From Bacteroidota bacterium (GTDB lineage Bacteria; Bacteroidota; Bacteroidia; Cytophagales; Cyclobacteriaceae): a DNA stretch of 15,017 nucleotides. Location of the stretch: assembly GCA_003242315.1 (NCBI GenBank), contig QGUY01000077.1, positions 1-15,017 on the forward strand, written 5' to 3'. The notes below the pieces were generated by a model that was not told the DNA's origin, ran no database searches, and saw only the letters and a list, made by a program, of their open reading frames with translations. Positions 7,624 to 14,911 of this stretch are shown piece by piece. Every line of letters starts with the position of its first letter. Positions within the stretch are counted from its first letter, which is position 1. The translations under genes were made by a program, and so were the position numbers.

Positions 7624-8835
7624 CTATGGTTTGTGGTTAGTTCCAGTTTGTATTTCAAATTTTTCCAGCGCCTGATTCAGGGCCCTAAGTTCCTCGGCGC
7701 TAATGGTGCTTCGCGATTGAACATGCCGCACCTGTGAAAAAATTTCGTACGCGATTTCCGGAGCGGTCCCGCTGCGACGGGCCAGAGACATCATAAACTC
7801 CTCATCAAGTCTTTGAGTGTTTAACCAGTACTTTGTTCGTATGCGCTCCAGGAAATATGCGATTCGTTTTTCCGCTATGTCCTTGTGATCGCCGTTCTGA
7901 AAGTACAGGTTGCCAATTGTCGTCACAAACTCCACGCTTGTGTTGGTCAGCGGCTTAATCACGGGGATGATGCGCTGCTTGCGCTTCGCCTCGAAAAACA
8001 TGAACAGCAGTATTGCGCCGATTGTGAGATAGTACGCCCACCGCAACGGTTCTGTGGTGAGGATGAACCGTAGCGGTGTCTCGACTTCCGCGCGACCGAG
8101 GTGATAATACTCCGTCCAGATCAAATCAGCTTTTGGCAACAGGGAAAGCGACAGGGCGGTGAAATCCGGATTCTCGCCCAAAAGTATGTACGCATTGGTA
8201 AAGGCCATTGGCGTGCTGTTGATAATCACGCGACCTTTACCCCAGGGGATGCTCACTGTAACAGGAAGACCGAGGTCGTTCGTAGCGATCACCCTGCTTT
8301 TTAGCGTGTCGAACTCCTGTACATAATGCCGAATAGTATTTCGGGGAAATCTAAATTCGGAGGGGCTGTGCAACGCCGGATTGGTGAAGACGAGCGCAGC
8401 TGTATCTTCTTTGTTTATGTTAAAAGAAAAGTTGCCGTCCCAGTAGTAGTCGCTGAATTCAATCGAGAGCGTATCGGCAAGCGGTCCGTAGATCCATTCT
8501 GTTGAAATAAACGCGTTACCACCTTCATATACATTGGCGAGGAGCGCCTCGGTGTCCTCCTTTGCCATATGAAGGTACGATGAGAGACTGAGGAAGTTTA
8601 CGGGCGCATCTATGGTATCATAGAGTTCATAGATCGTGCGATAGGAATGCAGAATCCGATTTTCCGGGAAGACGTCGTTGATAAGTTCGTTGAGGACGTA
8701 TCCTCCAAAAGGGTTCTTGTCGTGGATGTTAAAAGTGACGGTCCAGTCGTAATCGCGGGGCGCAAATAGTTTGAAGAGGAGATAGATCAGCGCGGCAACT
8801 CCAAGCAGAAGCAGGTATTTCAGTTCCTTTTTCAC
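7624..8835 (-). CDS. DUF4350 domain-containing membrane protein
   Basis: This 403-residue protein has an N-terminal membrane segment (residues 6-24), an extracytoplasmic DUF4350 region (about 35-230) and a second membrane segment (about 265-281) followed by a basic cytoplasmic tail. The DUF4350 region resembles a Rossmann-like/GATase-like fold, with GGNAFISTEW (about 105-114) and GKGRVIINSTPMAFTN (199-214). The family has no assigned activity and recurs beside MoxR and DUF4129 genes. The start is GTG at 8835, directly abutting the stop of the DUF4129 gene with no gap; no ATG lies nearby in frame. The order in the operon suggests the external domain senses or binds something while the tail faces the MoxR/DUF58 machinery. 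That topology is inference. Confidence 0.85.
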   Translation of the reverse strand: MKKELKYLLLLGVAALIYLLFKLFAPRDYDWTVTFNIHDKNPFGGYVLNELINDVFPENRILHSYRTIYELYDTIDAPVNFLSLSSYLHMAKEDTEALLANVYEGGNAFISTEWIYGPLADTLSIEFSDYYWDGNFSFNINKEDTAALVFTNPALHSPSEFRFPRNTIRHYVQEFDTLKSRVIATNDLGLPVTVSIPWGKGRVIINSTPMAFTNAYILLGENPDFTALSLSLLPKADLIWTEYYHLGRAEVETPLRFILTTEPLRWAYYLTIGAILLFMFFEAKRKQRIIPVIKPLTNTSVEFVTTIGNLYFQNGDHKDIAEKRIAYFLERIRTKYWLNTQRLDEEFMMSLARRSGTAPEIAYEIFSQVRHVQSRSTISAEELRALNQALEKFEIQTGTNHKP

Positions 8836-9609
8836 TTAGACCGTCGTTTTCCAGTCGTTAAAAAGCCCGCTAACCTTCTTGAACAGTTCGGGTGTAACGG
8901 AAAAATTACCGTACCACGCGTATTCGAAATAATAGCTCAGCTGACGAAATCCGTTCTTCAGATCGGAACTTTTTATCTCACGGAGGTAGTCGTAATTCGT
9001 TTTACCGGGTACCCACGTCACGTGGTTTGCATCGGTGAGCAGCTTAAGCGCCCAGAGGTACAACAAGCGTACCGCGAGACGATAATTTCCTGCAGTTGTT
9101 GCTTCCTTCACGAGCGTTTCGAAGTCCATTTCGTGAATATTCTCCTCGGCGACGGCGTGTTCCAGGGGTTTCTGTTCTTTCTCCCCATAGAAAATCTTCA
9201 GGCTGTTGATTTTCAGCAACCGAATGATCACATACACCAGGGCTGAAGTAAACAGTACAAACAGGATCAGCCGATCCCATTCGGGTGAGACTCCGCGATC
9301 CTTGAAAAGGCCCTGTAGTTGATGCGCAACCCACAGCCAAAAGGCATCCCACAGTGTCATGGGTGCACGCGTGTATCCATAGCTGAGTTCCGGGTCTTCC
9401 TTGAGGCGGGCGATCTTATCTTCATTGTATCGCCGCACATCTACTGAGGATGAATCGTAATTCCGGTAGTACGACCTGTACGAATCGAAAGCTTCCTGTG
9501 TGGTGATTAAGGGAGTTTCCTGGGTGGTTCCGGCGCTGGCGATAAGCGGGAGGCCAGCCAGAAGGCAAATCATGAGACCAACGCAAAAGGGGATTTTAAT
9601 AGTCCTCAT
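8836..9609 (-). CDS. DUF4129 domain-containing membrane protein
   Basis: This 257-residue protein has a signal peptide (1-26, ending ASAG), an extracytoplasmic stretch rich in Tyr and Ser, one membrane segment (about 113-134) and a cytoplasmic DUF4129 domain (about 162-256). The domain has the typical core NYRLAVRLLYLWALKLL (175-191), then WVPGKTNYDYL. In many bacteria DUF4129 is fused to a transglutaminase-like protease domain; here it is free-standing. Its ATG overlaps the end of the upstream six-TM gene by 14 bases and its stop abuts the DUF4350 GTG start, so it is firmly embedded in the operon. Its function is unknown. The domain is proposed to be an adaptor at the membrane. Confidence 0.85.
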   Translation of the reverse strand: MRTIKIPFCVGLMICLLAGLPLIASAGTTQETPLITTQEAFDSYRSYYRNYDSSSVDVRRYNEDKIARLKEDPELSYGYTRAPMTLWDAFWLWVAHQLQGLFKDRGVSPEWDRLILFVLFTSALVYVIIRLLKINSLKIFYGEKEQKPLEHAVAEENIHEMDFETLVKEATTAGNYRLAVRLLYLWALKLLTDANHVTWVPGKTNYDYLREIKSSDLKNGFRQLSYYFEYAWYGNFSVTPELFKKVSGLFNDWKTTV

Positions 9610-10600
9610 GCTGACTCGCCACTTGAAGCTGTTGACCGAAGTTCTCGATACGCGAAAGCAGTCCCTTGGACTCCTGCCTTTCAGACAAGCTGTAGTACTG
9701 TACTGCTAACGCAGTAAGCGGCAGCGCGGAAAGCAGGGTGCCTGCCAGCATATTGATCATAAAGAGCACCGTTCCGATCGCCTCGTGCCAAAACGATGGT
9801 GACGATGCGGTGTGACCGAATAAGGTAGCTACGTCGTGAAGTTGGTATAAAAACAGGAAAACATACCATGGGATCATGAACAAGGCCGAAAACACTATCT
9901 GAATGTAAACGTTGATGGCTCCTACGCCTACCGTACTCCAGAATTTTCCTTTAGTAAGCTTTGTCAGCCGGCTGAGGCCGGCAAAAAAACCGATGCCTTC
10001 CTTGTTGCAGATGAAGAAAATCATTGCGAAGTAGATGCATAGTATGAACAAGGCGGCATAATACAGCAACATGGAAAGACCGGAGAGCAGCGGACTGATC
10101 ATGTTCGTGACAACGATGAGGATGGCTACAGGGATCATGAGCATTCCCAATGCCATGGATGCGCCCACATGGTAAAGGAACATAGCACCGAAAGTCTTCC
10201 AGAAGAGGCTTCGCGATTTCTTCCAAACCTCACCCAGGTCGACAGGTGCGTCCGGTTTTTCACGATACTTGAGGATATAGGCGTGAGTTGTCGTAACCGT
10301 GAATACACCGCCGATAAGCATGAACACTAACGCGGCCAGTAAGGAAATCCAGAAATTTATGGAAGTAAAATACTCGTCAACACCGAAAGGTGAGCTATCA
10401 TACGGGGAAGTGGATAGCTTGAGCATCCGGGTGACAATTTCATGATAGAATACGCTGGCGAGAAGCACCGCAGGCGCGGCAAAAAACAGGAGGCTCTTGC
10501 CGAGTCCTTTGATGTTTTCGCGTATGAATCGGTAAGTCATGTTCATGACCCCGCCGAAGTCGCGCGCCGCTCTAAAATCAATTGGTGTTTGATATTGCAT
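9596..10600 (-). CDS. Six-TM integral membrane protein of unknown function
   Basis: This 334-residue protein is almost entirely membrane-embedded, with hydrophobic stretches at about 35-55, 83-105, 135-165, 170-197, 222-252 and 272-302. It has a short cytoplasmic N-terminus (PIDFRAARDFGGVMNMTY) and a polar tail. I do not recognise a characterised family with certainty. The layout resembles the DUF975/DUF4013 and glycerophosphodiesterase-membrane-domain type of six-TM proteins found in the same gene neighbourhood in Bacteroidota. The start is the ATG at 10600, overlapping the SpoIIM-like gene by 23 bases; a second ATG at 10546 would remove the overlap but truncate the conserved-looking N-terminus. 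It overlaps the DUF4129 gene by 14 bases. It may be a channel or scaffold for the MoxR complex, which is inference. Confidence 0.8.
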   Translation of the reverse strand: MQYQTPIDFRAARDFGGVMNMTYRFIRENIKGLGKSLLFFAAPAVLLASVFYHEIVTRMLKLSTSPYDSSPFGVDEYFTSINFWISLLAALVFMLIGGVFTVTTTHAYILKYREKPDAPVDLGEVWKKSRSLFWKTFGAMFLYHVGASMALGMLMIPVAILIVVTNMISPLLSGLSMLLYYAALFILCIYFAMIFFICNKEGIGFFAGLSRLTKLTKGKFWSTVGVGAINVYIQIVFSALFMIPWYVFLFLYQLHDVATLFGHTASSPSFWHEAIGTVLFMINMLAGTLLSALPLTALAVQYYSLSERQESKGLLSRIENFGQQLQVASQHEDY

Positions 10601-11546
10601 TCCTGGAAAGCTGCCGTGGATAGATTACAAAATAGTACATCATAACGAATGCGGACCCCAGAAGGATAACAAGCTTGAAGCTCCAATGCATATCGGCATA
10701 TCGGGTGATGAAAGATTCAATGAAGCCCGCTACGATAAAAAACGGTAGCAGTCCTAACACGATCTTAAGTCCCTTGAACGCTCCACGTCTGAACGACTCA
10801 AATCTCGAATACGTTCCGGGAAACAATATGCCGTTGCCCATCACGATTCCCGCAGCACCTGCGACGACAATAGCGCTTAATTCGATGGTGCCGTGGAGCA
10901 TCACCACTGGCGCTGCGTGGAGGAGTACGCTTTCCTTGTAAAACATCGTAAAGAATGCCCCCAGCATCACTCCATTATAAAAGAGCATCAGTCCGGTGAC
11001 GACTGACGTGAACACGCCGAGAATGAACACCCGGAACGATACCATAATGTTGTTAAACGTGATGTACAGGAACATGTCCCACGCGTTGTCGCTCGCGTAA
11101 ACACCAGTCGGTTTACCTTCCTTGATATTCTCCATCGTCATGTTGACGTACCAGTCTCCCAGGATGAGTCGGACAAAGGTGTCATCATACAGCGATGAAA
11201 CCGTCCCGATAAGGCCGGCTGTGAGAAAAATGATGAGGGAGTAGAGCAGAGGTTTCCGAACCTCCCACATGACAGAGGGCACTTCGTACTTCCAGAAGTT
11301 AATGATTCGGTTGCTCCGTTCCCGTTTGTTTCGATAGATCTCGAGGTGGATTCGCGAAACAAGGTTGTTGAGATAGGTTGTCGTGCGGCTGGAAGGATAC
11401 TGCGTTCTCGCGAAGGCGAGGTCATCAGTCAGTTGGATGAACATTTCAGCGAGCCTGTCCGGTGAAACCGGCTTGCCCGGCTCAAGGGCCTTTTCAATTC
11501 CTTTCCAGCGGTCCTGGTTCAGTTTTATGAAAGCAGCCTCGCGCAC
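10578..11546 (-). CDS. Stage II sporulation protein M (SpoIIM)-like membrane protein
   Basis: This 322-residue protein has a soluble N-terminal domain of about 95 residues starting MREAAFIKLNQDRW, then several membrane segments (about 98-120, 155-200, 205-238, 258-282, 290-310). The SpoIIM landmark HGTIELSAIVVAGAAG (218-233) lies in a membrane segment. In endospore formers SpoIIM acts in peptidoglycan remodelling at the engulfing membrane. This lineage does not sporulate, so here it is a relative with another role. The start is GTG at 11546; an in-frame stop (11555-11553) lies just upstream and excludes longer forms. It is the first gene of the minus-strand operon, with 73 noncoding bases before it, and overlaps the next gene by 23 bases. 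Confidence 0.89.
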   Translation of the reverse strand: MREAAFIKLNQDRWKGIEKALEPGKPVSPDRLAEMFIQLTDDLAFARTQYPSSRTTTYLNNLVSRIHLEIYRNKRERSNRIINFWKYEVPSVMWEVRKPLLYSLIIFLTAGLIGTVSSLYDDTFVRLILGDWYVNMTMENIKEGKPTGVYASDNAWDMFLYITFNNIMVSFRVFILGVFTSVVTGLMLFYNGVMLGAFFTMFYKESVLLHAAPVVMLHGTIELSAIVVAGAAGIVMGNGILFPGTYSRFESFRRGAFKGLKIVLGLLPFFIVAGFIESFITRYADMHWSFKLVILLGSAFVMMYYFVIYPRQLSRNAISNTN

Positions 11547-11619
11547 AAGGAGTCATTTTTAGGAATGACAAAATAACACTTCTTCGCCAAGCTACTGTAA
11601 GGGAGCGCCTTGCCATGTA

Positions 11620-12876
11620 CTATTTTCCCTGCGATTGCTGAATTACGGCATTCCAGACGCGCGCAATGTTGCCGTAGCAAATTTTTTGGATGTCGGTGTG
11701 ACTGTATCCGCGTTTCAGCAATTCCAGGATCAGATTAGGATATTGGCTGACGTCTTTTAATCCAACGGGCAGGGAGTCGTCAACGCCATCATAGTCGGAA
11801 CCGATGCCCACGTGGTCAACGCCTACCAAGGCTACAACGTGATCAATGTGATCGGCGACGCGCTGAACATCCGAGTACAACTCATTTGCTGTCTTGCCCG
11901 AAGCTTCAATGATCGGCTGTGCTTCCGGATCACGTGAAGTGAGCTTCTGACGCTTGAGTTCGGCCATCACATTGTCAAGGATGGCTTCGTTCTTCCGGGC
12001 AACCGAATCAACGAACGTCGCACCGAAGTTGATCTGGATAACACCGCCGTTGCGTGCAAGGGCGCGGATCATGTCATCCGACATGTTGCGTTCAAAGCCA
12101 GGCGTGAAATGGCGACAGGATGAGTGAGAAGCGATGACCGGGGCGCTCGTCACGGCAATAACATCATAAAATGCGCTGTCGGATACGTGTGAGATATCAA
12201 TCATAATGCCCACACGATTCATTTCTTTAACCACCTCCACACCGAAGGGACTCAACCCGTTCCAGGTGTGCTTGGTATCGTAAGAGGAGTCGCAGATTTG
12301 GTTGTCCCTGGAGTGCGTAAGTGTGATATACCGTATGCCGCGATCGTAAAAGTATTTGATGTTTTCAAGCGATCGGCCAATGGGCGCTCCGTTTTCCATA
12401 CCCATGGGAAGGGAAATCTTTCCTTCCGCAGTATTCTTCTCGATGTCATCAGGAGTCAGCGCAAGCGCGAATTTGTCGGGAAGTCCGATTGTGATCTGGC
12501 GAACCATGTCGATGAGCGAATCGGCCAGTGCCTTGCCAAAGTCGGGTTTGTTCTGATATGACGCGGGAATATAGATAGACATGAAAGGAGCATCGAGGCC
12601 ACCTTTCCTGGCGCGTTCATAGTCGAAGTCGCCCTCGCGTGTTGACAGTATGACATTCAGACCATCACCCGTCGGTTTTATCTTTTGTTCAACGAGGCGG
12701 TAGGGAAGGTCGACGTGCGTATCAGCAATAATCAATGCCTGAGCCAGAGAATCAGCTTGTTCACGCAGCTGCTCTTCTGTGAGCACTGGAGCGGTTTCGT
12801 TCGTTTCCTGTCCGGTAGGTTTTGAGCATCCGACCAAAAGCAGCGACAGAAGTAAGATGAGCGGCGTGAATTTCAT
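11620..12876 (-). CDS. Membrane dipeptidase (peptidase M19), lipoprotein
   Basis: This 418-residue zinc enzyme of the renal dipeptidase family hydrolyses dipeptides, including some with D-residues. The N-terminus is a lipoprotein signal with lipobox LVGC (lipidated Cys17), so it is predicted to be anchored at the envelope outside the cytoplasm. The binuclear metal ligands of the family are visible: HVD (H54, D56), bridging Glu in MGMENG (E161), H230 in DISH, H251 in ASHSSCRHF, and the catalytic-region Asp in GSDYDG (D361). Length fits the family. The start is ATG 12876, which gives the lipoprotein signal. It lies 73 bases upstream of the SpoIIM-like gene on the same strand and diverges from the RDD gene. 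A role in turnover of peptidoglycan-derived peptides is plausible but not shown. Confidence 0.93.
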   Translation of the reverse strand: MKFTPLILLLSLLLVGCSKPTGQETNETAPVLTEEQLREQADSLAQALIIADTHVDLPYRLVEQKIKPTGDGLNVILSTREGDFDYERARKGGLDAPFMSIYIPASYQNKPDFGKALADSLIDMVRQITIGLPDKFALALTPDDIEKNTAEGKISLPMGMENGAPIGRSLENIKYFYDRGIRYITLTHSRDNQICDSSYDTKHTWNGLSPFGVEVVKEMNRVGIMIDISHVSDSAFYDVIAVTSAPVIASHSSCRHFTPGFERNMSDDMIRALARNGGVIQINFGATFVDSVARKNEAILDNVMAELKRQKLTSRDPEAQPIIEASGKTANELYSDVQRVADHIDHVVALVGVDHVGIGSDYDGVDDSLPVGLKDVSQYPNLILELLKRGYSHTDIQKICYGNIARVWNAVIQQSQGK

Positions 12877-12945
12877 TTTCTTTGAGGAATTACTTGGTAA
12901 ATTGAGTTCTGGAACGATGTTAAAGCCCCTAATTTAGAAAGTTAA

Positions 12946-13656
12946 ATGGAAACCATCCGGGTCCGCACGACACAGAATGTATTCATTGAGTATCCGGTTG
13001 CAAGCCTGGGCGATCGCATGCTTGCGTTTCTCATAGACTCAATCATTCTCACTGCATACAATTTCGTCTGCTATTTCATCCTCCGGGAGTACACCTTTTC
13101 AACCACCGTAAATATCCTGATCATCACGGTACCTTTTTTTCTGTATCATCCCGTTTTTGAAATACTGATGAACGGGCAAACGCCGGGCAAGAGGCAAATG
13201 CGCATCAAGGTTGTCAATCTTGATGGCTCATCGCCTACCATTGGGGGATACCTGATGCGCTGGTTGTTTCGACTCGTTGAAGTCTTCCTCCTTCGCGGTG
13301 CGCTCGCAATCGTCACGATTGCCGCTAATGGCAGAGGTCAACGATTGGGTGACATCGCGGCGGGTACCTCGGTTGTCAAGCTCGTGCCTGCAGAAGCAAC
13401 GCGCTCCGCTAACGTTTTCGCCAGTGCCGAAGAAGGTTATGAGCCAACCTTTCCTCAGGCAGCTCAACTCAACGATAGCGATCTGGAGGTCATTTACGAG
13501 GCGCTCGAAGTCAATCGTGACACTGGAAACGCCGTTCCTGCCACGCTGCTCACCGAGAAAGTGAAATCGCTCCTCGGGATTGAGTCCGACCTGCCGCCTG
13601 TAAAGTTCTTGTATACCATCATCAAAGACCATAACCAGCTCGTCAGTTCCGCATGA
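12946..13656 (+). CDS. RDD-family membrane protein
   Basis: This 236-residue protein carries an RDD domain over roughly residues 17-147, with LGDRMLAFLIDS (21-32), NGQTPGKRQM (76-85) and GDIAAGTSVV (135-144) giving the conserved Arg and Asp positions. Hydrophobic segments lie at about 27-47, 54-72 and 108-127. The remaining C-terminal 85 residues are polar and predicted to be cytoplasmic. Some RDD proteins have been implicated in ion exchange, but most have no known role. RDD genes often sit divergent from a SpoIIM/MoxR cluster; here the M19 dipeptidase gene lies between them. Its stop overlaps the next gene as ATGA, so the two are translationally coupled. Confidence 0.9.
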   Translation: METIRVRTTQNVFIEYPVASLGDRMLAFLIDSIILTAYNFVCYFILREYTFSTTVNILIITVPFFLYHPVFEILMNGQTPGKRQMRIKVVNLDGSSPTIGGYLMRWLFRLVEVFLLRGALAIVTIAANGRGQRLGDIAAGTSVVKLVPAEATRSANVFASAEEGYEPTFPQAAQLNDSDLEVIYEALEVNRDTGNAVPATLLTEKVKSLLGIESDLPPVKFLYTIIKDHNQLVSSA

Positions 13657-13895
13657 CGAACGACCAGGTGCCTGTCTACAGCCGTCGGCAGCTTGCCCTT
13701 CGCAACGGCCAGGATCGGCCTGAAATCTGGATTGCATACAAGGGCGTCATTTACGATGTCACGTCCTCACGGCTGTGGCGGAACGGCCATCATTATGAGC
13801 ATTGGGCGGGACAGGACTTGACCGAGGAACTGCCTGACGCGCCGCACACTGAGCGTGTATTTGAACGCTTTTCCATAGTCGGTCGACTCGATTAA
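13653..13895 (+). CDS. Small cytochrome b5-like heme/steroid-binding protein
   Basis: This 80-residue protein matches the short, stand-alone cytochrome b5-like family (predicted heme/steroid-binding). It has YSRRQLALRNG at the start, IAYKGVIYDVTSSRLWRNG (27-45), then HHYEHWAGQDLT (46-57), APHTERV (63-69) and RFSIVGRL near the end. His 46, 47, 50 and 65 are candidate heme ligands. The classic HPGG motif is replaced by HHYEHWAG, as is usual in this subfamily. There is no signal peptide or membrane segment, so it should be cytoplasmic. It starts within the last codons of the RDD gene (ATGA overlap), which suggests it works with or at the RDD membrane protein. Heme binding is inferred from family only. 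Confidence 0.87.
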   Translation: MTNDQVPVYSRRQLALRNGQDRPEIWIAYKGVIYDVTSSRLWRNGHHYEHWAGQDLTEELPDAPHTERVFERFSIVGRLD

Positions 13896-13993
13896 TACGA
13901 TCAAATCGAATTTTGGCGTTTGGGTTGTGTGTGTTTTGGATTTCTTGGGGAGAATGTAGTAAATCGTACTGCGTTTACCAGTTCAGGACCCTG

Positions 13994-14851
13994 ATGATAA
14001 TTATTGCTGACAGCGGAGGCTCCAAAATAGACTGGAGGTTTCTGCATAACGACGGGGCAATCGGCCAGGCCAATGGGCCCGGCTTCAATCCGTATTACCA
14101 GCCGATCGAAGACCTTAGAAAAACAATTACCGACGTGGTGCTGCCATTCGTCACAGACCGCGTCGAGAAGATCTTCTTTTATGGAGCCGGTGTGTCATCA
14201 CAAAAGAATCAGGATACCGTTCAGGAAGCATTCCGGGAATTCTTTCCTGATGCCGAAATCGAAATCGGTTGGGACCTGCTGGCTGCGGCCCGTGCCCTAT
14301 GTGGCCATGAACCGGGCATAGCCTGCATTATGGGAACAGGGTCAAACTCCTGCCTCTATGATGGTGAGAAAATCGTCCACAATGTTGCCAATCTGGGTTG
14401 GATACTCGCCGATGAAGGTTCGGGGGCGTATATCGGCAAGCGCATCATAGTTGACTACCTCCGGGAGAACATGCCCGCCGCCCTCGCGGAACAGTTCAGG
14501 CAGCGCTATCCCTTCCACCGCGAAGAAATACTCGAACACGTGTATCAGCGCGAAAAGCCCAGCGCGTTCCTGGCAAGCTTTACCCGATTTGTGTTTCAAC
14601 ATCTCGACGATCCCTACTGCTATAAGCTCGTGTACTCCAGCTTTGAGGAGTTTTATGAGAACAACGTAATGCGGTACGAAAACTACCGCAACTACCCCGT
14701 GCACTTCACAGGGTCAATTGCGTTTTATTTCAGTGACATCCTGCGCCAGGTGGCGAACGACAAGGGAATTACCGTTCGGAACATTCTTGAGGGCCCGATT
14801 GCCGGTCTGACGCTGTATCACCAGCCGGACCTCACCACGCGTTCGCGGTAG
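13994..14851 (+). CDS. BadF/BadG-type amino-sugar kinase (GlcNAc or MurNAc kinase-like)
   Basis: This 285-residue cytoplasmic kinase of the ASKHA (actin/hexokinase) fold probably phosphorylates N-acetylglucosamine or N-acetylmuramic acid. The phosphate-1 loop DSGGSKIDW (6-14), phosphate-2 loop IMGTGSNS (112-119), the sugar-kinase segment LGWILADEGSGAYIGKR (134-150) and the C-terminal GPIAGLTLY are all visible. The ATG at 13994 is chosen because the family begins almost directly with the IIADSG strand; an in-frame TTG at 13913 would add 27 residues unlike the family. The next gene, 60 bases downstream, is murQ. In Tannerella forsythia a MurNAc kinase is encoded next to murQ, so MurNAc is an attractive substrate, but the sequence alone does not separate it from GlcNAc. 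About 100 noncoding bases separate it from the cytochrome b5-like gene. Confidence 0.86.
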   Translation: MIIIADSGGSKIDWRFLHNDGAIGQANGPGFNPYYQPIEDLRKTITDVVLPFVTDRVEKIFFYGAGVSSQKNQDTVQEAFREFFPDAEIEIGWDLLAAARALCGHEPGIACIMGTGSNSCLYDGEKIVHNVANLGWILADEGSGAYIGKRIIVDYLRENMPAALAEQFRQRYPFHREEILEHVYQREKPSAFLASFTRFVFQHLDDPYCYKLVYSSFEEFYENNVMRYENYRNYPVHFTGSIAFYFSDILRQVANDKGITVRNILEGPIAGLTLYHQPDLTTRSR

Positions 14852-14873
14852 CAGCCCTTTGCCGCGTTCACCG

Positions 14874-14881
14874 TATATTTG
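14874..14881 (+). promoter_or_regulatory. Candidate -7 element ahead of murQ
   Basis: TATATTTG is an exact match to the Bacteroidota -7 consensus TAnnTTTG, lying 31 bases before the murQ ATG and 23 bases after the kinase stop codon. The closest TTG (14859-14861) is only 12 bases upstream, shorter than the usual 19-20 for a -33 box. It may give murQ its own promoter in addition to read-through from the kinase gene. Confidence 0.35.
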
Positions 14882-14911
14882 CACCGGGGCAGCACACAAT
14901 CCCGAATAACT

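Noticed and set aside
12877..12945. TAATTTAG near the RDD start and TAACTTTC on the other strand as promoters
   Set aside because: Each misses the consensus TAnnTTTG at one position and no properly spaced -33 TTG is seen, so the evidence is too weak to annotate.
13913..13993. N-terminal extension of the amino-sugar kinase from a TTG codon
   Set aside because: The added 27 residues are rich in Cys and Trp and unlike the family, which starts just before the DSGGSK loop. ATG 13994 fits better.
14844..14866. CGCGG...CCGCG inverted repeat around the kinase stop codon as a terminator
   Set aside because: Only five base pairs with a 13-base loop and no T run, and murQ follows at once on the same strand.
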